Positions 58,001 to 64,000 of a stretch of 64,000 nucleotides of DNA are shown here, piece by piece. A model generated the notes under the pieces. That model was not told where the DNA came from. It made no database searches and saw nothing but the letters and a program-made list of their open reading frames with translations. This DNA comes from Chrysogorgia sp. JL179-B06 (lineage: Eukaryota > Cnidaria > Anthozoa > Scleralcyonacea > Chrysogorgiidae), in contig JAYKKM010000349.1 in assembly GCA_035772405.1 (NCBI GenBank), positions 1,085,168 through 1,149,167 on the forward strand, given 5' to 3'. The position numbers and the translations under genes are program-made. Each line of letters begins with the position of its first letter. Position 1 is the first letter of the stretch.

Positions 58001-60779
58001 TTGGAAAGATATACATGATTTTCTGATGTTGTGTACAACCTTGCTACGTCATAGATCAGGTCATTTAAATATCACATAAGTCTAAATATCTCAAGAACTG
58101 AGGGAAATATGGAAGAGCTATAAGTTGTTATTCCTCATTGTTTTAAGAGTTTTTTCAAATAAGAATAAACTTACTTTTCGATTCATTTGCACTTCAATGT
58201 GCCTGATTTTACATATCCGTAATATTTGTGTCTTCCTGAGCAAAATCATAATATATATTGTCAGCCGAAAATTTCGAGAGTTTTTCGCTGTCAAAGTTAC
58301 CGGATGTGATATCACAAGAGGCATTCCAAACCAGTTTTCTTTTGTTACTGTAACTTGCCACAAAAATGCCTCTTGTGACATCACATCCGATAACTTTAAC
58401 AGTAAAAAAGTCCATGAAGATGAAATTTTCGGCTGACAAGATATATTATGATTTTGCTCAGGCAAACCCAAATATTATGGATATGTAAAATCCCCAAACG
58501 TGAGATGGACACTTTAAACAATAAAGATCTCAAACTAACAATTGTGCCAGCATATTAAAAGCAAAAATAAATGTATGTGAATGTATTTTATGTTCAAGTT
58601 ACCTTAAATGAATTCAACATTTCTTCTTCCTCCTTGATCAATTCCTGTTTTTGGAACGTTTCACCGGAGAACCGTGATCGGCTTGTTTAATGACTCTGTC
58701 GTCAACTGTGACACCGTTATGGGCTCCAAGTTAGGACGCCTTGTCATATTCAACAACAATGAGAGTAAACACAGTTGGTTTTCAAAAAATATATAACCAA
58801 TAATCTTATTTTGTGTATATAGAATCTTTATTAATATTACTAATTTTCATTCAACGAAGGTAACATGAACCATCATCAACACCATCATCAACACCATCAT
58901 CATCAACACCATCATCATCAACACCATCAACAACACCATCATCATCATCATCATCAACATCACCATCATCATCACCATCATCATCACCATCATCACCATA
59001 ATCATCACAATGATCACCATAATCATCACCATAATCATCACCATCATGACCATCATCGTCATCACCACCACCATCACCACCACCATCACCACCACCATCA
59101 CCACCATTATCACCACCATTATCACCACCATTATCACCACCATCATCACCACCATCGTCACCAACCACCATCATCACCACCACAATGATCACCACCACCA
59201 CCATCACCATCATCATCACCATCATCATCACCATCACAATGATCACCATCATCACCATCTTCATCACCAACATCACCACCACCATCATCACCACCATCAT
59301 CATCACCATCATCACAAAGATCATCATCATCACCACCATCATCACCATCATCACAATGATCATCACCATCATCACCATCATCATCACCATCATCATCACC
59401 ATCATCATCATCATCATCATCACCATCATCATCATCACCATCATCACCATCATCATCACCATCATCACCATCATCATCACCATCATCATCATCATCACCA
59501 TGATCACCACCATGATCACCACCACCATTAGTAGTATTATTAATTATTACCATTTAATAACCACAACAATCACCAGAATAATCACCTACAGCCTAATCTC
59601 TTACTTGGCAGTCTTAACAGGGACCTTTCCTTTTTCCAGCGTCTGATAATGATTTTTCTAATGCTTCTACGAGACTGTTTGGAGCCTGTGGCAGTTTGGA
59701 AAAATAGAAATCGTGATTTATAATAATAACTAAAGACAATTATGACGCACAACCTTCTGAACTCAACTGAGATGTTCTAACTACTGAGCTACAAGGAGGA
59801 CTCTATTAGGAGCTACTAGGAGATCTAATACCATTAGCCAATACCGAAACTTTAGTAGAACCATCACTGCCATTGGCAGTGATGGTTCTACTAAAGTTTC
59901 GGTGCCCATAACTACACCAACCATCACCATAACTATTATCACCATAATATATATATATAGCAACACCAACCACTGAAACTACAACCACCACCACTATAAC
60001 TGCTACCATGATACAATCACTGCCAGAACAACCACCACCACTACTACTAGCACAGCCATCATCATCAGTAATAGGACAAACAGTAAGCACACATCTGCAG
60101 ACATGGAGATTTATTATACACTCACACAGAATCCACCAATCAATGTCTCTATTAGCATCACGTGGCAGCCCAATATTTTACGATGTAGGGCAGCTACATA
60201 TTGGGCAGTAACCTTTGGACTGTTTACGCGGGCTGTTCACGTGCAAAGCAATGTCACTCGCATTGCCTTTTATCAAATCGAAATTTCATTGGTTGAAGTA
60301 CTTTTCGCGGAACGTGATTGTGTTTTTTCGAGTTTTTTTTTTTTATTATTCTTTTTGACGACCAGCAACCTTTTGAGGTCTTTTGACTGTTTATTCATTG
60401 TTTATTTGTTTATTAACTTTACAACGAAGCAAAATAAAATAATTAATACAACGGTTAAAAATAAAAAAACAAAAACGGAGCAGTTTTGAACATAAGTGAA
60501 GAACATAAGAACAGTCTTGACTGTCTGTTTACGTGCGAAGAAACATCTTTATGTTAATGTTCGATATAATAAAACACCTATTGGATTCATCTTCGCCCCA
60601 ATATTACAAAATATTTAAGTCTCGATTTGCAATATTAGACTCGACCCTCGGTCTCGCCCAATATTGAATTCTCGACTTAAATATTTTGTAATATTGGGCT
60701 CAGAGGAATCCAATAAGTAATAATATTCAGTGCTCACCTTCGTCAAATCAGGAATGTCAGAGGGATTGATTCCAACGTC
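51598..60779 (-). CDS. PICALM: PICALM/AP180-like clathrin assembly protein, 3' half, frame-disrupted
   Basis: Seven exon-like blocks in the right order match the C-terminal half of PICALM. They are DVGINPSDIPDLTK (end of the ANTH domain), APNSLVEALEKSLSDAGKRK, QELIKEEEEMLNSFK, an Asn-rich block ending NDLVALHHVFAAPK, SPDMNFGQP/PPFPPVSHVPTTQVP, SGGGDLFG...RDLDSSIVKMAMSI and the terminal NDPFGGPVPGNRPLF-stop. PICALM binds PI(4,5)P2, clathrin and AP2 and shapes endocytic vesicles. The N-terminal ANTH exons would lie beyond the right edge. Splice sites are good and phases at each junction agree. However, every exon except the first needs an internal frameshift or carries a stop, so the copy is either a decaying gene or affected by consensus errors. 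Exons: 60738-60779, 59605-59685, 58603-58739, 55976-56154, 53625-53773, 52811-53003, 51598-52011. Confidence 0.8.
52150..52745 (+). repeat. tRNA-like SINE with CTAAA tail, between CACCA repeats
   Basis: 52265-52325 reads GTGGTCTAGTGGTTACCACA (A-box-like) and GGTTCAAATCC (B box). It is followed by a 180-bp body and an (ACTAAA)n tail at 52518-52575, a full SINE layout. Degenerate ACCACACCA repeats flank it on both sides (52205-52258, 52575-52745). It lies in the last PICALM intron. Confidence 0.75.
52811..53003 (-). CDS. PICALM: PICALM-like exon F, frameshift
   Basis: Phase-1 entry gives GLSGGGDLFG, then another frame gives SGASFQQSFGDDPSIRSGEI and RDLDSSIVKMAMSI (compare the DLDSSLANLVGNL clathrin-adaptor-binding region). 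Acceptor TTTGACAG, donor GTGAGT. Confidence 0.75.
53069..53566. mobile_element. Family D MITE, copy 2
   Basis: Near-identical to 16018-16461, including ATAGGACTGGATTGAG and TTAGTAATGGCGGACTTCCG. Its right end lies about 58 bp from PICALM exon E. Confidence 0.75.
53625..53773 (-). CDS. PICALM: PICALM-like exon E, frameshift
   Basis: Acceptor TCTCTTCTAG. Begins PAASFSPDMNFGQP, then continues one base off as PPFPPVSHVPTTQVPNTSGG and on to SPWSPNAQSG, donor GTAAGA, phase 1. Confidence 0.7.
53878..54442. mobile_element. TA-flanked MITE (CAGTAAAATCCCGCGTATAA ends)
   Basis: Termini CAGTAAAATCCCGCGTATAA and complement with TA on both sides (53876-53877, 54443-54444). AAGAACCTA words repeat through the interior. 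The terminal consensus resembles pogo/Tigger-type ends. Confidence 0.85.
54445..55975. repeat. PICALM intron DNA with one hairpin
   Basis: 55660-55815 is a hairpin (GATTATCGAGTTATAATGG and complement) like that at 38930. The rest shows no recognised gene. Open frames at 54956 and 55292 have no motif. Confidence 0.55.
55976..56154 (-). CDS. PICALM: PICALM-like exon D, frameshift
   Basis: Acceptor GTCTTTAG. Frame 0 gives ESTVQQETLVQAASSIPPPQ then PAR; two bases off, the frame gives DAWKNTFDTNTVSSNPNQNT and NDLVALHHVFAAPK, then donor GTGGGT. The latter fits the Ser/Asn-rich stretch leading to the PNDLLDLQQP motif. Confidence 0.7.
56160..57360. repeat. TCCGGATTGAG-rich repeat
   Basis: 56610-56930 is a degenerate tandem of TTCCGGATTGAGTTCATTC-like units. 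Words of the same family recur near 57330. GACGAATTTATTGC at 56515 recurs inverted at 56590. Confidence 0.6.
57365..57590. repeat. Foldback repeat
   Basis: CATTCTCGTATTTTATGCTTC and GAGTTTGCTCAACGGCTC at the left are inverted at 57485-57575. Confidence 0.75.
57695..57800 (-). repeat. tRNA-like SINE fragment
   Basis: The minus strand reads GTAGCTCAGTCGGTTTGAAG, like a polymerase III A box, then a degraded body. No B box seen. Confidence 0.35.
57845..58505. repeat. Two adjacent foldbacks
   Basis: 57845-58150: AACAATGAGGAATAACA inverted at 58125. 58190-58505: ATATTGTCAGCCGAAAATTT inverted at 58420, related to family E at 25753. Confidence 0.7.
58603..58739 (-). CDS. PICALM: PICALM-like exon C, frameshift
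   Basis: The 3' part, GETFQKQELIKEEEEMLNSFK, matches the charged helix after the ANTH domain, with donor GTAACT. The 5' part is open in a different frame, and the acceptor (after GACAAG at 58740, or a CAG further in) is uncertain. Confidence 0.65.
58863..59529. repeat. (CAT/CAC)n microsatellite, 0.67 kb
   Basis: Three-base units CAT, CAC and CAA in mixed order. The His-rich, Ile/Thr-rich, Met/Val-rich and Asp-rich open frames over it are artefacts of the repeat. Confidence 0.97.
59605..59685 (-). CDS. PICALM: PICALM-like exon B, stop in frame
   Basis: 81 nt, APNSLVEALEKSLSDAGKRK then GPC and TAA at codon 24. Acceptor TGCCACAG, donor GTAAGA. A one-base shift after GKRKG would stay open (VPVKTA), so the stop may reflect an indel. 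Confidence 0.8.
59700..60000. repeat. tRNA-like fragment and perfect 61-bp palindrome
   Basis: Minus strand at about 59755-59800 reads TTGTAGCTCAGTAGTTAGAA, a SINE-like A box. 59843-59903 is a perfect palindrome (ACCGAAACTTTAGTAGAACC ...). A short TA run follows at 59947-59959. Confidence 0.7.
60001..60737. repeat. Intronic DNA with a hairpin next to exon A
   Basis: 60574-60722 folds back (ACCTATTGGATTC ... CAATATTACAAAATATTTAAG and complement), ending about 15 bases from the exon A donor. Confidence 0.7.
60738..60779 (-). CDS. PICALM: PICALM-like exon A
   Basis: 42 nt, DVGINPSDIPDLTK, equivalent to the VGIDRGDIPDL segment ending the ANTH domain. Acceptor TTCCTTCCAG, donor GTGAGC. Intact. 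Confidence 0.9.
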
Positions 60780-61124
60780 CTGGAAGGAAAACATAATTAT
60801 TGAAGTTAAAAAGCAAATGTGCAGAGACATGTAGGTGCACCCACTAAATATCTAAACGACTGCACGACTATTTCATTTCTTCCTATAGCTGCCTGTCTAT
60901 TTCTACAACTCAATTACATCAATGACCGGATTGGTTAGTTCACTTCGTACTCAGTAACGCAGTAGCAACCGGTCAAACTTGTTTTCAAACTTGTTTTTTC
61001 AAACTTGTTTTCTTACAAGTTTGCACGAGTTTTGGTATCCAGAAAGATGGCGGTGATTTGACTAAACATGAAAAAAACATTATTCGACATTATGCCTTGC
61101 TATTTGTGCTAATTCAAATTATTT
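60780..61124. other. Intron, nothing recognised
   Basis: Only a triple CAAACTTGTTTT repeat near 60975-61010 stands out. Confidence 0.45.
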
Positions 61125-61637
61125 AAAGTGCCTATGCAATGAAACATTCAGTTGTAAAATAACTCTTTTGTTTGAAAGAACTTCTTGAAACTATAAAGAC
61201 TAACCATTTGCAACTTTTTCATATCTCAATTGACTCTTGAAATATTAATATTTGTTTAATATGTAAATGATCATACTTATGACATCACACTGCATAATAA
61301 CTTGTTGAAAACGCTTATATATCCTTGAGATTATGTAGTAAAAATGACTTTAAATGCAAGTGCATGTGCGTGGATGTATTCAATGACATCAAATATGCAA
61401 ATCATCAAACGATTCCACGTGATAATGGTAAAGATATGCAAAATTTTTCAATAAGTCATTATGCATTGTGATGTCATAAGTATGATCATTTACATATTAA
61501 ACAAATCTTAATATCAGCTCAAGAGTGAATTGAGATATGAAAAAGTTGTAAAATGTTAGTCTTTAACAGTTTCCAAAAGTTCTTTCAAATAAAAGAGTTA
61601 TTTTACAATGAATGTTTTCATTACATGGGCACTTTAA
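61125..61637. mobile_element. Foldback MITE, family A, full copy
   Basis: Termini AAAGTGCCTATGCAATGAAA and TTTCATTACATGGGCACTTT. Arms contain ATGATCATACTTATGACATC inverted. 61638-62040 is AT-rich without recognised content. Confidence 0.82.
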
Positions 61638-62039
61638 AAACATTGGTTGTTTTTGATCAAAAATAAATCCCCAAGCTGTGAAGAAGGTTTATAACCTTCC
61701 TCGCTCCTCATACAGACTTCGCCAATCAAGGGACCTCTGTTAATAAGTCTTTAAAAAATACATTCAAAGGGGATCAATAACGATCTTAATAGATTATATA
61801 TTTTATAAATATTTTGTTTAAATATTGGTTTAAATTTAAACATTAATACATTTTAAGAAAAGGTTTAGACATGTTTAAAAACTAAAATGATTTTAGCAAG
61901 GATTCTATTGATACGTTATCACTATCGGATTTTATAATCAGTGTTATGTTTAAGGTTTAATCGTTTTACAGTAAATAATTTAATAAAGTAAAACAGTTGG
62001 AACCTAGGAGTTATCTGTACAAATTTGAAAGTTGATCAT

Positions 62040-64000
62040 CAACGTTGTTTGTAGGTCTTGAGAAAGGACTTGTATAATTCTTGAGAAAGGACTTGTAACT
62101 AGTCTTGAGAAAGACTTGTATAGTCTTGAGAAAGACTTGTGTATTCTTGAGAAAGACTTGTATAGTCTTGAGAAAGACTTTGTATGGTCTTGAGAAAAGA
62201 CTTGTATAGTCTTTTGGAAAGGCCGGACTTGTATAGTTCTTGAGAAAAGACTTGTATAAGACGTCTTGAGAAAAGACCTTGTATAAGTCTTGAGAAAGAC
62301 TTGTATAGTCTTGGAGAAAGACTTGTATTGTCTTGAGAAAGATTGTGTTATAGTCCTTGAGAAAGACTTGTATAATAGTCTTGAGAAAGACTTATGTATT
62401 GTCTTGAAGAAAGACTTGTATTGTCTTGAAAGAATGACTTGTATAATCTTGAGAAAGGACCTTGTATAATCTTAGTATAGTCCTTGAGATAGACCTGTAT
62501 AGTCTTGAGAAAGACCTGCATAGTCTTAAGAAAGACTTGTAATAGTCTTAAGAAAGACTTGTATAGTCTTGAAGAAAGGACCCTGTTATAGTCTTGAGAT
62601 AAGACTTGTATAGTCTTAAGAAAGACTTGTATAGTCTTGAGAAAAGACTTGTAATTAAGTCTTAAGAAAGACTTGTATTTGTCTTAGAAAAAAAAATGAC
62701 TTGTATAGTCTTGAGAAAGACTTGTATAGGTTCTTGAGAAAGACTTGTAATAGTCTTGAGAAATGACTTGTATAGGTCTTGAGAAAGACTTGTATAGTCT
62801 TGAGAAGGAAGACCTGTATTTAGGAGACATTGTAAAGTCTTGAGAAAGACCTGTATAGTCTTGAGGAAAGAACCTGTAATAGTCTTGACGAAAGGACCTG
62901 TATAGTCTTGAGAAAGACTTGTATAGTGTCTTGAGCAAAGACTTGTATAAGTCTTGAGAAAGACTCCTATATTAGTCTTGAGAAAGACTTGTAATAGTCT
63001 TGAGAAAGAACTTGTATAGTCTTGAGGAAAAGACCTTGTATATAGTCTTGAGATAGACCAGTATAGTCTTGAGATAGACCAGTATACCTCTTGAGAAAGA
63101 CTTGTATAGTCTTGAGAAAGACTTGTATAGTCTTGAGAAAGACCCCTGTATAGTCTTGAGAAAGACTGTGTATAGTCTTTGGAAAAAGGAAACAGACTGG
63201 TATAGTCCTTGAGAAAGACCTATATAGTCTTGAGAAAGACTTGTTATTAGTCCTTGAGAAAAGAGAAAGACTTGTATAGTCTTGAGAAAGACTTGTATAG
63301 TCTTGAGAAAGACTTGTATAGTCTTGAGAAAGACTTGTATAGTCTTAGAGAAAGGACTTGTATAGTCTTGAGGAAAGACTTGTATAGTCTTGAGAAAGAC
63401 TTGTTTAGTCTTGAGAAAGACTTGTATAGTCTTGAGAAAGATTGTATAGTCTTGAGAAAGACTTGTTGATAGTCTTGAGAAAGACTTGTATAGTCTTGGA
63501 GAAAGGACTTGTTAGTCTTGAGAAGACTTGTATAGTCTGAGAATAGACCTGGCTAGTCTTGAGAAAGGACTTGTATTAGTCTTGAGGAAAGACGTGTTTT
63601 AGTCTTCGAGGAAAGGATTGTATAGTCTTGAGTAAGGGACCTGTTTAGTCTTGAGATAGACCTGTATAGGTCTTGAGAAAGACCTGTATAGTCTGTGAAG
63701 ACCGGTATAGTTTGAGAAAGACTTGTATTGTCTTGGAAAAGACTTGTATAGTCTTGAGGAAAGACTTGTTAGTAGTCTTTGAGAAAGACTTGTATAGTCT
63801 TGAGAAAGACTTGTAAAGGTCATGAGAAAGACTTGGTATAGTCCTTGAGAAAAGACTTGTATAGTCTTAGAGAAAGCACTTGTATTAGTCTTTGAGAAAG
63901 ACTTGTGTTTTCTTGAGAAAGACTTGGTATAGTCTTGCGAAAAGACTTGTATAGTCTTGAAGAAAGATCTTGTATCATCATGAGAGAGACTTGTATAGTC
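62040..64000. repeat. Satellite, 21-bp unit, runs off the window
   Basis: About 90 copies of AGTCTTGAGAAAGACTTGTAT with very frequent one-base insertions and deletions. Because 21 is a multiple of three, clean stretches give a repeating SLEKDLY frame (63254-63469). It is not a protein gene. Confidence 0.97.

Noticed and set aside
58847..59646. Poly-His, Ile/Thr-, Met/Val- and Asp-rich open frames
   Set aside because: All frames of a CAT/CAC microsatellite are open; no start context or motif.
62684..63823. Open frames with SLEKDLY or Ser/Tyr/Phe-rich repeats
   Set aside because: They are translations of a 21-bp satellite; opposite-strand frames are open too, and indels break them irregularly.

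Overview
The window is a eukaryotic, AT-rich, repeat-dense piece of an animal genome. Genes are split into short exons (28-188 nt) with GT-AG introns of up to several kb. The conserved proteins are metazoan in type. The repeat mix (many foldback MITEs, CR1/L2-, RTE- and R2-like non-LTR retrotransposons, hAT relics, tRNA-like SINEs, CCCTAA-type interstitial repeats) fits a marine invertebrate, most probably an anthozoan cnidarian. That placement is inference.

Four conserved host genes can be read by eye, all on the minus strand. From left to right: (1) the 5' half of a WDTC1-like gene (WD40/TPR, DCAF-type), exons 1-5 between 11368 and 2382, continuing off the left edge; (2) a complete two-exon COX17 copper chaperone, 15397-14958; (3) S-adenosylmethionine decarboxylase AMD1, exons 1-10 between 45268 and 25609, with every key catalytic residue present but the last exon not found; (4) the 3' half of a PICALM/AP180-type clathrin assembly protein, seven exons from 60779 to a stop at 51598. 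WDTC1, COX17 and AMD1 exons are open and joined in phase. Six of the seven PICALM exons carry an in-frame stop or a frameshift.

The rest is mobile and repetitive DNA. Retroelements: CR1/L2-like fragments (3.6-4.4, 17.3-18.2, 23.3-23.8 kb), two different elements with endonuclease-like C-termini (19.4-21.5 and 21.6-23.2 kb) and an RTE-like fragment (24.4-25.6 kb). DNA transposons: hAT relics with 8-bp target duplications (39931-40562 and 42444-42926), TA-flanked elements (7121, 25787, 36962, 53878), TTAA-flanked elements (26854, 29735) and TTA/TAA-flanked MITEs (28924, 30553, 30906, 33095, 34651), several nested inside each other. Satellites lie at 1.8-2.2, 40.9-41.7 and 62.0-64.0 kb, and long microsatellites (TA, CAT, AAT, poly-G) are scattered through.

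The host genes do not form a pathway: a WD40 adaptor, a mitochondrial copper chaperone, a polyamine-synthesis enzyme and an endocytic adaptor. I found no convincing novel protein system. The most interesting signals are an RTE insertion whose 9-bp target duplication copies the splice donor of AMD1 exon 10, the disrupted PICALM exons, and the precisely datable nests of transposons inside other transposons.
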